In this document: positions 43,679 through 52,079 of the stretch, piece by piece
Numbering within the stretch: the first letter of the stretch is position 1
Layout: every line of letters starts with the position of its first letter
Assembly (NCBI GenBank): GCA_035938175.1
Contig: DASZHD010000046.1
Span: 12,440-76,439 of the forward strand
Length of the DNA: 64,000 nucleotides
Direction of reading: 5' to 3'
Source: DASRDE01 sp035938175
GTDB taxonomy: Bacteria > Vulcanimicrobiota > Vulcanimicrobiia > Vulcanimicrobiales > Vulcanimicrobiaceae
Made by a program: the position numbers and the translations under genes
The notes under the pieces: model-generated
What the model was told of the DNA's origin: nothing
The model's database searches: none
The model's input: only the letters and a program-made list of their open reading frames with translations

Positions 43679-44578
43679 ATGGAATATCCCTACTATCTCG
43701 TCGACGTCTTTACGACGACGCCGCTTGAAGGCAATGCACTTGCCGTATTTCCGGATGCCTCCGGCCTTGACAAACCGCGCATGCAGCGCATCGCCCGCGA
43801 ACTGAACTTATCCGAAACGACGTTCGTCTTCCCGGCGGAATCTGTCGAAGGCGCGACGCGCGTCCGGATCTTTACTCCTACGTACGAAATGACGTTCGCC
43901 GGACACCCCACGATCGGAACGGCGTTTGTCCTGCGCGAATCGGGAATCGTCGATCGCAATGCGCCGGCGCTGTTTTTGGACGAGAACATCGGCCGAGTAC
44001 GGGTTCGCGTCGACGAACGGGACGAACTTCTCTGGTTGACGACGCCGCCGATCCGCAAAATTGCGGAGTTTCCGCGCGAGCGTTGCGCCGCGGCGCTCTC
44101 ACTTGGCGACTCCGATCTGATTCCGGACGTCCCGTGTGAACTGCTCTCCGCCGGAAATCCCACGATCTTCGTTCCGCTGAAGAGTCGCGGCTTGGTCGAC
44201 CGCGTTTCCGTGAACGTATCCGCGTTTGAAGAGTTGACTCGAACTTGCGACGAGCCGGTCTGTCTTTTCCCGTTTGCGCCGGTGGAAACCGGTGCGTTTT
44301 CGCGCATGTTTTCACCGGAACTAGGGATCGTCGAGGATCCCGCGACGGGCAGCGCGACCGGGCCGCTGGCAAGATTCATGATGACGTACGGGCTTGCTCC
44401 GCGCGCCGGCGGCTCGCGGTTCGTCAGCGAGCAAGGTGTGAAGATGGGCCGGCGCAGCGTGCTGCATATTCTCGTGCACGGCGAGGACGGCGCCGATGGC
44501 ATCGAAGTCGGCGGCAATGTGACGCCGGTAGGACGCGGAACGCTAACGGTTTCGTCCGGAAACTCCCCAAACGGGTAG
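43679..44578 (+). CDS. PhzF-family isomerase
   Basis: A 299-residue diaminopimelate-epimerase-fold protein of the PhzF family: YYLVDVFTTTPLEGNALAVF, RELNLSETTFVFP with the catalytic Glu-containing segment (NLSETTF), FTPTYEMTFAGHPTIGTAFV, ARFMMTYGL-like GPLARFMMTYG and EDPATGSATGPLA. PhzF isomerises a phenazine precursor, but no other phenazine gene is near, so a different small-molecule isomerisation is more likely. A palindromic operator candidate lies just upstream. Confidence 0.93.
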   Translation: MEYPYYLVDVFTTTPLEGNALAVFPDASGLDKPRMQRIARELNLSETTFVFPAESVEGATRVRIFTPTYEMTFAGHPTIGTAFVLRESGIVDRNAPALFLDENIGRVRVRVDERDELLWLTTPPIRKIAEFPRERCAAALSLGDSDLIPDVPCELLSAGNPTIFVPLKSRGLVDRVSVNVSAFEELTRTCDEPVCLFPFAPVETGAFSRMFSPELGIVEDPATGSATGPLARFMMTYGLAPRAGGSRFVSEQGVKMGRRSVLHILVHGEDGADGIEVGGNVTPVGRGTLTVSSGNSPNG

Positions 44579-44610
44579 AACCTCGATACGCTTTTACGAA
44601 AGGATTCAGA

Positions 44611-44985
44611 ATGTCAGCTGCCGTTCGCTCGCTTCTTGCTTCCGCTGCAGTTCTGATCGCAATCGGCACGCCGATTGCAACGTGCGCAACGGGGCCCGGT
44701 AATGGACCGCCCGGCGGTAAGTATCGCGACTGCCATGGATACGTGCGGCACGTATCGCTCGAGAACGTCCGCGTTCACTGCATCGACGGGACGCCTGCCG
44801 ACGTCTCATTCTTAGCGTGGCCGAAATTCGTGGAGATGCCCAGCGGTAAAACGATGGAATCGAAAGATCTGAAGCCGGGAACTCCCGTTCACGTCATTTT
44901 CACGCAATCGCTCGGCGTGCGCCACGCGTACAAGGTGTATCTGGCCGATCCCAAAGGACGCGGCCTCTTCGGCTTCAAGACGTAA
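44611..44985 (+). CDS. Small exported protein, paralogue of the one at 45.9 kb
   Basis: A 124-residue protein with AAGGA before its ATG and a signal peptide (LLASAAVLIAIGTPIATCA). The mature part has HVSLENVRVHCIDG, VSFLAWPKFVEMPSGKTM, KDLKPGTPVHVIF and LGVRHAYKVYLAD. The same order of motifs occurs in the protein at 45937-46278 (HMSVQNIKV, LSFLLVPKF, GKTTYQMKDVKPG, LGARHADKIYLL), so the two form a small periplasmic family, apparently one beta domain. Two Cys in the mature part are absent from the paralogue. Function unknown. Confidence 0.72.
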   Translation: MSAAVRSLLASAAVLIAIGTPIATCATGPGNGPPGGKYRDCHGYVRHVSLENVRVHCIDGTPADVSFLAWPKFVEMPSGKTMESKDLKPGTPVHVIFTQSLGVRHAYKVYLADPKGRGLFGFKT

Positions 44986-45052
44986 CCGTCGCAAGATTCT
45001 CCGCCGTTCGTAGAAAACGAAATGCAGCTCGTGCGCTGCGTAGGAGTTTACG

Positions 45053-45469
45053 TTGGACGGCTTAGCCTTCGTGCAGAATCTTCCCAAACACGATCCTATG
45101 CCGATGGCGCGGCATTTCGACTTGAAGATCCTTGATGTCCAGCGCGGTTCCGTCGTCGCAACTGCCGCGCCGGACGAACGTCACGAAAATCCGTTTCGCG
45201 TGGTTCAGGGCGGATTTGCCGCGACGGTGCTGGATATCGTGCTCGGCCTGGTGTCGATTACCGAATTGACCGGCGATATGCAATCGGTCGCGACGACGGA
45301 CCTAAGCGTCCGGTACATCCGCGCAATTCGCGAAGATACCGGTCTGGTTACCGTTCGCGGCCGGACGATTCATGCCGGTAACCGCGTCGTGGTTGCCGAG
45401 TGCCGTCTGGAAAACGCAGAAGGTAACCTGTGCGCGATCGCCCAGTCGACCAGCCTGATCGGTCGATAG
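45053..45469 (+). CDS. PaaI-type hotdog thioesterase
   Basis: A 138-residue cytosolic acyl-CoA thioesterase-like protein. TTG 45053 has TAGGAG 6-7 nt upstream. Core motifs are ENPFRVVQGGFAATVLD, where QGG takes the place of the usual HGG, then TTDLSVRYIRAIRED and VRGRTIHAGNRVVVAE. A single hotdog domain is expected, acting as a dimer or tetramer. Substrate unknown. It converges on the STAS gene. Confidence 0.87.
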   Translation: MDGLAFVQNLPKHDPMPMARHFDLKILDVQRGSVVATAAPDERHENPFRVVQGGFAATVLDIVLGLVSITELTGDMQSVATTDLSVRYIRAIREDTGLVTVRGRTIHAGNRVVVAECRLENAEGNLCAIAQSTSLIGR

Positions 45470-45478
45470 TGGAAAATG

Positions 45479-45835
45479 CTACGAAACTAGCAGCATCGGG
45501 AATTCGTCGACCGTGGAAGCGTCGCGAACCGCGTCTTCTTGACGATCGTAAAACGCAAAGGCCGAGGCTAGTCCCGTTACTTCCAGGAGCCGTCGCGGGC
45601 GTTTGGTCATCGCCACCAGACGCACGGGATCCGGAACCTCGGGGCGAGCGCGTTTCTTTAATTGCAGCAAGAACCGCAGAAAGGTCGTATCGGCGAAATC
45701 GACGTGACGCAGGTCCAGCACGATCACGTCGTAGGAGGAGAAAGACGCACAGAGCCGCGCCAGCATGGGCGTCGAGGAGAAATCGATATCGCCGCCTAGC
45801 GCGACAATACGCGCCCGGAGATCGGTATGGGGCAT
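45479..45835 (-). CDS. STAS-domain protein (anti-sigma factor antagonist-like)
   Basis: A 118-residue single STAS domain: ARIVALGGDIDFSSTPML, then VIVLDLRHVDFADTTFLRFLL, where the Thr-Thr pair occupies the phosphorylation site of SpoIIAA/RsbV-type antagonists, and RRLLEVTGLASAFAFY at the end. Such proteins free a sigma factor when dephosphorylated. No kinase or sigma factor is adjacent; the only sigma sequence in the window is the truncated piece at 21.3 kb. Confidence 0.85.
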   Translation of the reverse strand: MPHTDLRARIVALGGDIDFSSTPMLARLCASFSSYDVIVLDLRHVDFADTTFLRFLLQLKKRARPEVPDPVRLVAMTKRPRRLLEVTGLASAFAFYDRQEDAVRDASTVDEFPMLLVS

Positions 45836-45936
45836 GTCCGAAGCATAACCGGGCTATCTTAGCGTAGACTTAGAGCGCTGTACGGCCTTTCGACCGCCGG
45901 TGACAGAGGGCCGCCGGTTTTGGGTAACTGCGGGTC

Positions 45937-46278
45937 ATGAAAACGTTGAGAACCATCGTCGCATCGGCCGTTGCCGCGGGCCTTTTCCTGGCCCCGCATG
46001 CGGCATTCGCCGCTTCGACCTTCTATGGCATCGTTCAGCACATGTCCGTGCAAAATATCAAGGTGTACAATCCCAAGTCCCATCAGGCACTCAGTTTCCT
46101 TTTGGTGCCGAAGTTCGACCAGATTTTCTCCGCCGACGGGAAGACGACGTATCAGATGAAGGACGTTAAGCCCGGGCGGTACGTCGGCATCATTTACGAT
46201 CAAAAAGCCCTCGGCGCCCGCCACGCCGACAAGATCTATCTCTTGACGAACGCCAATCAGAAGATCGGCGAGCAATAG
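45937..46278 (+). CDS. Small exported protein, paralogue of the one at 44.6 kb
   Basis: A 113-residue protein with a signal peptide (MKTLRTIVASAVAAG to AAFAAS). The mature domain repeats the pattern of the 44.6-kb protein: FYGIVQHMSVQNIKVY, LSFLLVPKFDQIFS, YQMKDVKPGRYVGIIY and LGARHADKIYLL. It has no Cys in the mature part. Divergent from the STAS gene. Function unknown; the pair flanks the thioesterase/STAS genes. Confidence 0.72.
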   Translation: MKTLRTIVASAVAAGLFLAPHAAFAASTFYGIVQHMSVQNIKVYNPKSHQALSFLLVPKFDQIFSADGKTTYQMKDVKPGRYVGIIYDQKALGARHADKIYLLTNANQKIGEQ

Positions 46279-46315
46279 CCGTCCTTGTGAGGGCCGCCGG
46301 GGGATTGCACGCGTC

Positions 46316-46528
46316 GTGATCGTCCATTTTTCAAAACACGACCTCATCGCGCGCCTGGGAGAGCCGGCCGAAGAAAACGTGCGGCCGGATCCCTCGCAGA
46401 GCGGGAAAATGCTCTCGGTTCTGCGTTGGGACTGCGGGTGCGGCGCGATGAAATCGCAGGACGATCAGCTCTGGGAATGGGAACCCGGCGACTGCACGCA
46501 GCATCGAGACGGGCTGCACGAATCGTAG
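46316..46528 (+). CDS. Small hypothetical protein, Cys-rich centre
   Basis: A 70-residue protein from GTG 46316. The middle WDCGCGAMKSQDDQLWEWEPG with CGC suggests a small metal- or redox-active site, shown here in part as RWDCGCGAMKS; a third Cys occurs in GDCTQHRDG. No signal peptide. The frame ends just before a terminator. Family not recognised. Confidence 0.45.
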   Translation: MIVHFSKHDLIARLGEPAEENVRPDPSQSGKMLSVLRWDCGCGAMKSQDDQLWEWEPGDCTQHRDGLHES

Positions 46529-46548
46529 CCCCGCAATAATAAAAGAAG

Positions 46549-46578
46549 AAGAGCGGCGATTGTGCGCCGCTCTTTTTT
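46549..46578. terminator. Bidirectional terminator between small gene and H1-like gene
   Basis: AAGAGCGGCG and CGCCGCTCTT form a 10-bp stem followed by TTTTTT; on the minus strand the tail is TTCTTCTTTT. Confidence 0.88.
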
Positions 46579-46592
46579 AACCGGTTACGGCT

Positions 46593-46991
46593 TTACGCCG
46601 CTTTCTTTTTGCGTCCGCCTTTTTTGCGGCCGCCCTTTTTGCGTCCGGCCTTCTTGCGTCCGCCTGCGGATGCTGCTGATTTCTTGCGTCCGCCCTTTTT
46701 GCGTCCGGCTTTCTTACGACCGCCCGCGGCTTTCTTGCGTCCGCCCTTCTTGCGTCCGCCCGTCGATTTCTTGCGTCCGCCTTTCTTGCGTCCGCCGGTC
46801 GATTTCTTACGTCCGCCTTTGCGTGCACCGGTCGATTTCTTGCGTCCGCCTTTGCGTGCGCCCGTCGATTTCTTGCGGCCGCCCGCGGCTTTACGGCCCG
46901 CGGATTTCTTACGGCCGCCTTTGCGGCGCCCGCCACGACGTCCCGATGATTCTTCCATCGTTCCGCCGTTTTGCATCATGTCGGAATCCAT
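46593..46991 (-). CDS. Histone H1-like Lys/Arg/Gly-rich basic protein
   Basis: A 132-residue, almost wholly low-complexity protein. After a short non-basic start (MDSDMMQNGGTMEESSG) it consists of imperfect tandem units such as GGRKKSTGARK, GGRKKSTGGRKK and KKAGRKKGG. This resembles bacterial H1-like/HC1 nucleoid proteins and basic tails that coat DNA. A strong GGGAGGA site precedes ATG 46991 and a terminator follows, so it is expressed as its own unit. The opposite strand is also open (Leu/Arg/Pro repeats) but lacks such signals. The corresponding DNA is a tandem repeat and prone to length change. Confidence 0.72.
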   Translation of the reverse strand: MDSDMMQNGGTMEESSGRRGGRRKGGRKKSAGRKAAGGRKKSTGARKGGRKKSTGARKGGRKKSTGGRKKGGRKKSTGGRKKGGRKKAAGGRKKAGRKKGGRKKSAASAGGRKKAGRKKGGRKKGGRKKKAA

Positions 46992-47158
46992 TCTTCCTCC
47001 CTTCGTCCCCGGGGACGAACTCGAGATGGTGGACAGCGCAATTTAGCGCTTTGTGCGCATCATAAGTAATTTTCGCAAGAATTGCAAATCGAGGGTGTAT
47101 TTGCTGTTGACGAAGACTTCACAAATGGTGTATCGCGCGCACGCGCGTTGTCCTCAAT

Positions 47159-47188
47159 TTGCCCCCGGCTTGACCGCGGGGGTATACT
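47159..47188 (+). promoter_or_regulatory. Promoter of topA
   Basis: TTGCCC (47159-47164) and TATACT (47183-47188) with an 18-bp spacer. The -10 ends 7 nt before the GTG start codon, so transcription would begin at or beside the start codon. Confidence 0.6.
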
Positions 47189-47195
47189 AGGGCCC

Positions 47196-49334
47196 GTGAA
47201 AAAGCCCGTGATTATCGTGGAATCGCCGACCAAGGCACGCACGATAAAGAAGTTTCTGCCGCCGAGGTACGTGGTCAAAGCATCGGTCGGACACGTTCGC
47301 GATCTTCCGAAGAGCACGCTCGGCGTGGACGTGGAGCACGGGTTTGCGCCGAAGTACCTGACCATCAAAGGCAAGGGCGAGGTCATCAAAGATCTCAAGT
47401 CGGCGGTCAAAGGCGCGAGCGATGTCTACCTGGCCACCGACCCCGATCGCGAAGGCGAGGCAATCGCCTGGCATTTGGCCGAGCTGCTGAAACTGGAAGA
47501 TCCTAAGCGCATCGAGCTGCACGAGATCACCAAAGAAGCGGCGCTGGCGGCGCTCAAAAATCCGCATCCCATCGATATCGATCGGGTCAACGCTCAGCAA
47601 GCGCGGCGGATTCTCGACCGTCTCGTGGGCTACAAAATCTCACCGCTGCTGTGGGCGAAAGTGCGCGGCGGCCTTTCGGCCGGGCGCGTGCAGTCCGTCG
47701 CGGTTCGGCTCATCGTCGATCGGGAACGCGAAATCGCCGCGTTCGTACCCCGCGAATATTGGACCATTACGGCGCAATTGGCCACCCGGCGCGAACCGTC
47801 GCTGGTCTTCCCCGCCGATCTGCTGCTGCGCTCGGGCGAGAAATTCGTACCGGAGAACAAAGCGCAAGCCGACGCGGTCCTTGCCGATTTGGAAGGCGCG
47901 CAGTATCGCGTTGCTTCCATAAAACAGCGCGAGGTCAAACGCAATGCCACGGCCCCGTTTACCACCTCGACGCTGCAGCAAGAAGCCTCGCGTAAGCTCA
48001 AATTGCGCGTCCGCCGTACCATGCAGATCGCGCAGGCGTTGTACGAGGGCGTCGATTTAGGTGCCGAGGGCACCGTCGGTCTCATCACCTACATGCGCAC
48101 CGACTCCACGCGCATTTCCGATCAGGCTCGCGAAAATGCGCGCGAGTACATCGTCGAGACGTACGGCGAGGCGTTTCACGGCGGCCGCGCTCACCGGGTC
48201 CGGGAAGGCGCGCAGGACGCGCACGAAGCGATACGGCCTACCTCGGTCCACCGCACGCCCGAGCAGATGGCGCATGTGCTCAAGCGTGACGAACTCCGTC
48301 TGTATACGCTTATTTGGAACCGTTTCGTGGCCTCGCAGATGTCGGCGGCGGTGTTCGATCAAACCACCGTGGATATCGCAGCCAAGCAGTATACGTTCCG
48401 CGCCACCGGCAGCGTTCTGAAGTTCGCCGGTTTCACCAAGATCTACGAGGAAGGGCGCGACGACGCCGCCGCGGCTGCCCAGCCGGGCGCCGAAGGCGAC
48501 GATATGGCAAAGCGCCGCCTTCCCAAACTCGAAGCCGATCAGGATTTGGACCTGCACAAACTCGAGCCCAAGCAGCATTTCACCGAGCCGCCGCCGCGCT
48601 ATACCGAAGCGTCGCTGGTGCGCGCGCTGGAAGAGAACCGCATCGGCCGGCCGTCGACGTACAGCACGATTGTCGAGACAATCCAAGCCCGCGGCTACGT
48701 CACGCAAGTCGACCGCCGTTTCCAACCCACCGAAATCGGGATCGCCGTCAACGATTTGCTGGCCGAGCACTTTCCGGATATCGTCGATCTCAATTTCACG
48801 GCGCAAATGGAAGGCGACTTGGATAAGGTCGCCGAGGGCGGCGAAGATTGGGTGCGGCTGCTGGACCGCTTCTACGGGCCGTTCGTCAAAGAACTCGACG
48901 AAGCGGAAAAGAAACTGCCGCGGCTAGAGATCAAGGACGAGCCGACGGATGAAATTTGTCCGAACTGCGGCCGGCCGATGGTCATCAAGACGGGCCGCTT
49001 CGGGCGCTTTATCTCGTGCACGGGGTATCCGGAGTGCAAGACGACGCGTCCGATTCTCAAAGACACGGGCGCGAAATGTCCCAAAGACGGCGGCATGATC
49101 GTCGAGCGCAAATCCCGCAAAGGCCGCGTGTTCTACGGGTGCGCAAATTATCCGAAGTGCGATTTCGTCTCTTGGGATCGCGTCGTTCCGCAGCCGTGTC
49201 CGGTATGCGGTTCGTACGTCGTGGCCAAAACGCGGCGCGGCGGCAACACGATTTTAGAATGCAGTGCGAACAAAGAACACGACGTGAGCGCACTGGCGAC
49301 CCAGGAAGCCGAACCCGAACTCGTTTCATCTTAA
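47196..49334 (+). CDS. topA: DNA topoisomerase I
   Basis: A 712-residue type IA topoisomerase relaxing negative supercoils. GTG 47196 opens the TOPRIM domain (KKPVIIVESPTKARTIKKFL, DPDREGEAIAWHL). The active-site Tyr is in GLITYMRTDSTRIS. Later motifs ENRIGRPSTYSTIVETIQ and GRFGRFISCTGYPECK are typical, and the C-terminus has three zinc-ribbon modules (CPNCGRPM, CPKDGGM...CANYPKC, CPVCGSY...C). The first two modules have full Cys sets. No ribosome site is present and the promoter abuts the start, implying a leaderless mRNA. trmFO follows 22 bp downstream, the order seen in Firmicutes. Confidence 0.96.
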   Translation: MKKPVIIVESPTKARTIKKFLPPRYVVKASVGHVRDLPKSTLGVDVEHGFAPKYLTIKGKGEVIKDLKSAVKGASDVYLATDPDREGEAIAWHLAELLKLEDPKRIELHEITKEAALAALKNPHPIDIDRVNAQQARRILDRLVGYKISPLLWAKVRGGLSAGRVQSVAVRLIVDREREIAAFVPREYWTITAQLATRREPSLVFPADLLLRSGEKFVPENKAQADAVLADLEGAQYRVASIKQREVKRNATAPFTTSTLQQEASRKLKLRVRRTMQIAQALYEGVDLGAEGTVGLITYMRTDSTRISDQARENAREYIVETYGEAFHGGRAHRVREGAQDAHEAIRPTSVHRTPEQMAHVLKRDELRLYTLIWNRFVASQMSAAVFDQTTVDIAAKQYTFRATGSVLKFAGFTKIYEEGRDDAAAAAQPGAEGDDMAKRRLPKLEADQDLDLHKLEPKQHFTEPPPRYTEASLVRALEENRIGRPSTYSTIVETIQARGYVTQVDRRFQPTEIGIAVNDLLAEHFPDIVDLNFTAQMEGDLDKVAEGGEDWVRLLDRFYGPFVKELDEAEKKLPRLEIKDEPTDEICPNCGRPMVIKTGRFGRFISCTGYPECKTTRPILKDTGAKCPKDGGMIVERKSRKGRVFYGCANYPKCDFVSWDRVVPQPCPVCGSYVVAKTRRGGNTILECSANKEHDVSALATQEAEPELVSS

Positions 49335-49356
49335 ACTTTCGGAAGGTTCACCGATC

Positions 49357-50790
49357 TTGTCAAAGCGTCTAACCGTTATCGGCGCGGGCCTTGCCGGAAG
49401 CGAGGCCGCTTGGCAAGCGGCGCTATGCGGCGTTGCCGTCGATCTCTACGAAATGCGCCCGCAGAAAAGCGGTCCCGCCCATCACACGGGAAATTTTGCC
49501 GAGCTGGTCTGCAGTAATTCATTTCGCGGCGCCGCGCTCGAGAATGCCGTCGGTTTGTTGAAAGCGGAACTGGAACTTCTCGATTCGCTCGTGATGGCGT
49601 CGGCGCGCGATGCCGCGGTGCCGGCCGGCGGCGCCTTGGCGGTGGATCGCGACCGCTTTTCGCAAGCCGTACAAGCACGAATCGAATCGCAGCCGCTGAT
49701 CGCGGTGCATCGCGAAGAAGTGCTGACGATTCCGCTCGACCGTCCCGCGATCGTTGCGTGCGGGCCGCTGCCGAGTACGGAGTTTTTGGGGGAGATTGAT
49801 GGGGTGTTGGGGAGGGTGGACCCTTCGATGCCTCAGGGTGGTTCGATTCCTCACCATGACAAATCGAGGCTGCACTACTACGATGCCGCCTCGCCGATCG
49901 TCGCCGCCGATTCGATCGACGAACGTCCCATGTATCGCAAATCGCGATACGAAAAAGGCGACGGCGACGACTACCTCAATATTCCCCTAACGAAAGAGCA
50001 GTATCTTCAACTGCTCGCGGATTTGCGCACGCTGCCGCGGCACGAAACCAAAGCGTTCGAAGATGCAAAATATTTTGAAGGCTGTCTTCCGATCGAAGAG
50101 ATGGCCGATCGCGGCGACGACGTGCTGCGCTTCGGACCCATGAAGCCCGTCGGACTGCGCGATCCGCGCACCGGAAAAACGCCGTACGCGGTCGTGCAGT
50201 TGCGCAAAGAAAACGTCGCGGGCACGGCGTTCAATTTGGTCGGTTTTCAAACTCGTCTCACCTGGCCGTCGCAAAAGGAAGCGTTCCAAAAACTTCCCGG
50301 GTTGGAACGCGCGGAATGGCTGCGCTTGGGCGTTATGCACCGCAACACGTTCATCGACTCGCCGCACCTGTTGGGGCCGGACCTGCGTTTGCGCGGAACG
50401 CCGTCGCTGTATTTTGCCGGACAGATCACCGGAGCCGAAGGGTACGTCGAGGCCGCCGCTTGCGGCGCCATGACCGGCATCCACGCCGCGCGCCAAATCC
50501 TGGAACTGCCCGCGGTGGAGTTTCCGGATACGAGCGCGTTCGGCGCGATCGTCGCGCACCTGCAGAACACCCAGACGCCGGACTTTCAGCCCGCAAATGT
50601 CACATGGGCGCCGTTTCCGCCGCTTGATCCGCAGACCGTTGCGAGCCTCGGAAAGCGCCCAGACAAAAAGGTGCGGCGGCGGATGCTTGCGGAACGCTCG
50701 CTGGCCGCAATGAACTTATTTGCCCGCGCGTTGAGGAGACATGATGATCGCAACCCCTCCCACCACCTACTCGCCGCCCCGGCTCGTTAG
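49357..50790 (+). CDS. trmFO: Methylenetetrahydrofolate-tRNA-(uracil-54-C5)-methyltransferase
   Basis: Makes ribothymidine-54 in the tRNA T-loop using methylene-THF and FADH2. The protein (477 residues, TTG start 49357 after GGAAGG) has the FAD motif IGAGLAGSEAAWQ, YEMRPQKSGPAHHTGN, LVCSNSFRG, the Cys-containing YFEGCLPIEEMADRG and FAGQITGAEGYVEAAACG. Between residues about 155 and 169 an insertion, PSMPQGGSIPHHDK, is encoded by an inverted copy of the dispersed repeat (49821-49860); it replaces or extends a loop without breaking the frame. The 3' end overlaps the next gene by 50 bp. Confidence 0.95.
   Translation: MSKRLTVIGAGLAGSEAAWQAALCGVAVDLYEMRPQKSGPAHHTGNFAELVCSNSFRGAALENAVGLLKAELELLDSLVMASARDAAVPAGGALAVDRDRFSQAVQARIESQPLIAVHREEVLTIPLDRPAIVACGPLPSTEFLGEIDGVLGRVDPSMPQGGSIPHHDKSRLHYYDAASPIVAADSIDERPMYRKSRYEKGDGDDYLNIPLTKEQYLQLLADLRTLPRHETKAFEDAKYFEGCLPIEEMADRGDDVLRFGPMKPVGLRDPRTGKTPYAVVQLRKENVAGTAFNLVGFQTRLTWPSQKEAFQKLPGLERAEWLRLGVMHRNTFIDSPHLLGPDLRLRGTPSLYFAGQITGAEGYVEAAACGAMTGIHAARQILELPAVEFPDTSAFGAIVAHLQNTQTPDFQPANVTWAPFPPLDPQTVASLGKRPDKKVRRRMLAERSLAAMNLFARALRRHDDRNPSHHLLAAPAR
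49821..49860. repeat. Dispersed repeat copy inside trmFO
   Basis: Reverse-complement copy of the 39-bp repeat: CCCTTCGATGCCTCAGGGTG then GTTCGATTCCTCACCATGAC, differing from the commonest form by a few bases. Confidence 0.88.
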
Positions 50791-52054
50791 CCGCGCCGCA
50801 AACGTCGTCGAACCGAAGGGAGCCGGCCACGTGCTGGTTCAGGTTCAGGTGAACGCGGACGGTTCGTTCAAAGTCTTGCGCGTCATCCGTTCCAGCAATC
50901 CGGCCGACAATGCAGCCGCCCTGGACATCGCTTCGCATTCCAAGTACGCACCGGCGTTGAAAAACGGCGCGCCCGTCCGCTCGCTCTTCGATTTCGACGT
51001 CGTGTTCGGTCAAGAAGCGGTCAGCGGAGCGGCAGCGCAGATCGCCGCAATGCTGCACAAGAACGATTTCAACGGCGCCAAAGCGGCGGCTGAATCGGCG
51101 CTGACGCAAAATTCGAACAACCAGCTCGTGCAGGCGCAGCTCGGCGTTGCCGACGCATTCTTGCACGACATCAGCGGAGCGGTTGCGGCATTCGACAAAG
51201 CCGGAACGATTCCGGAGATGTATCAAAACGTTGCGATGCAAGCGTATTCGCTCAACGCCACGTCCCTTGCCGGCACGCAGCCGCAAGTCGCGCTCGCGCA
51301 AGCGCAAAGGGCCGTTTCGCTGAACGGTGACTACGGCGCCTACTATGCGCTCGGCGTTGCGCAGCAGGCTAACAAAAACAGCACGGCCGCATTGAGCGCG
51401 CTGGAGAAGGCCGAAAGCATGGCGCAAGGCGCGCATCCGCCCGCCGATGCCTCGAGTATGGCCAACATTTATCAAGCCATGCTTACCGCGGCGCAGGCGT
51501 CCGGCGACAAAGCGACCGTCGATCGCGTTTCTGCTCAAATCAACAAGTTGGATCCCGCGGCCGGCGGCAAGACGCTTGCTTACAATCTCGATTCGCAGGC
51601 AGCGGCAAAAGAACAGCAGCGCGATTTCTCCGCAGCCGTGGCTCTCTACGAAAAAGCCGCTCAAGCCTCTCCGCAATGGGCCGGTCCGCCCGAATACACG
51701 AAGGCCGCGATCGTCCTCGCAACCGAATCGCTGCCGAACTATCCCGCGGCGCGGATCGAGGCCGAAAAAGCGATCGCCATAAATCCGAACTACGCGCCCG
51801 CGTATTATGTCAGTGCGGTGGCTATGGGGCAGGACGCGCTCGGCAACGGAAACATGGACGAACTGCAGCGCGCCACGGACAATGCCTACAAGGCTGCCGA
51901 TCTCGCTCAAAAAGTGGGAGACACGCAACTTGCTACGTCGGCACGATACTTTGCCAAGAACCATCAGCTCGATCAAAACCTGCAACAGTGGTCCACCGGC
52001 CTATCCACCAACTCGCGATACATGTCGAACAACGGGTACCAGCCCAACACGTAA
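50741..52054 (+). CDS. TonB C-terminal-domain/TPR protein, first of a tandem pair
   Basis: A 437-residue protein. Residues about 15-90 resemble the TonB C-terminal domain (GAGHVLVQVQVNADGSFKVLRV, SHSKYAPALKNG, FDFDVVF). Residues 95-437 are helical TPR-like repeats (AKAAAESALTQN, LGVADAFLHDI, YYALGVAQQANK, AEKAIAINPNYAPAYYVSAVAMG). There is no signal peptide or membrane segment, which is odd for a TonB-type domain. The start codon 50741 (or ATG 50744) follows a GAGGAG site inside the trmFO end. The neighbour at 52080 is a close paralogue, and a TonB-dependent receptor follows. Confidence 0.75.
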   Translation: MMIATPPTTYSPPRLVSRAANVVEPKGAGHVLVQVQVNADGSFKVLRVIRSSNPADNAAALDIASHSKYAPALKNGAPVRSLFDFDVVFGQEAVSGAAAQIAAMLHKNDFNGAKAAAESALTQNSNNQLVQAQLGVADAFLHDISGAVAAFDKAGTIPEMYQNVAMQAYSLNATSLAGTQPQVALAQAQRAVSLNGDYGAYYALGVAQQANKNSTAALSALEKAESMAQGAHPPADASSMANIYQAMLTAAQASGDKATVDRVSAQINKLDPAAGGKTLAYNLDSQAAAKEQQRDFSAAVALYEKAAQASPQWAGPPEYTKAAIVLATESLPNYPAARIEAEKAIAINPNYAPAYYVSAVAMGQDALGNGNMDELQRATDNAYKAADLAQKVGDTQLATSARYFAKNHQLDQNLQQWSTGLSTNSRYMSNNGYQPNT

Positions 52055-52079
52055 ATTGAAAATTCAGAGGTAAAGCACC

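Noticed and set aside
46609..47046. Plus-strand frame with FLRPP repeats
   Set aside because: Antisense to the H1-like gene; no ribosome site or terminator in that direction fits.
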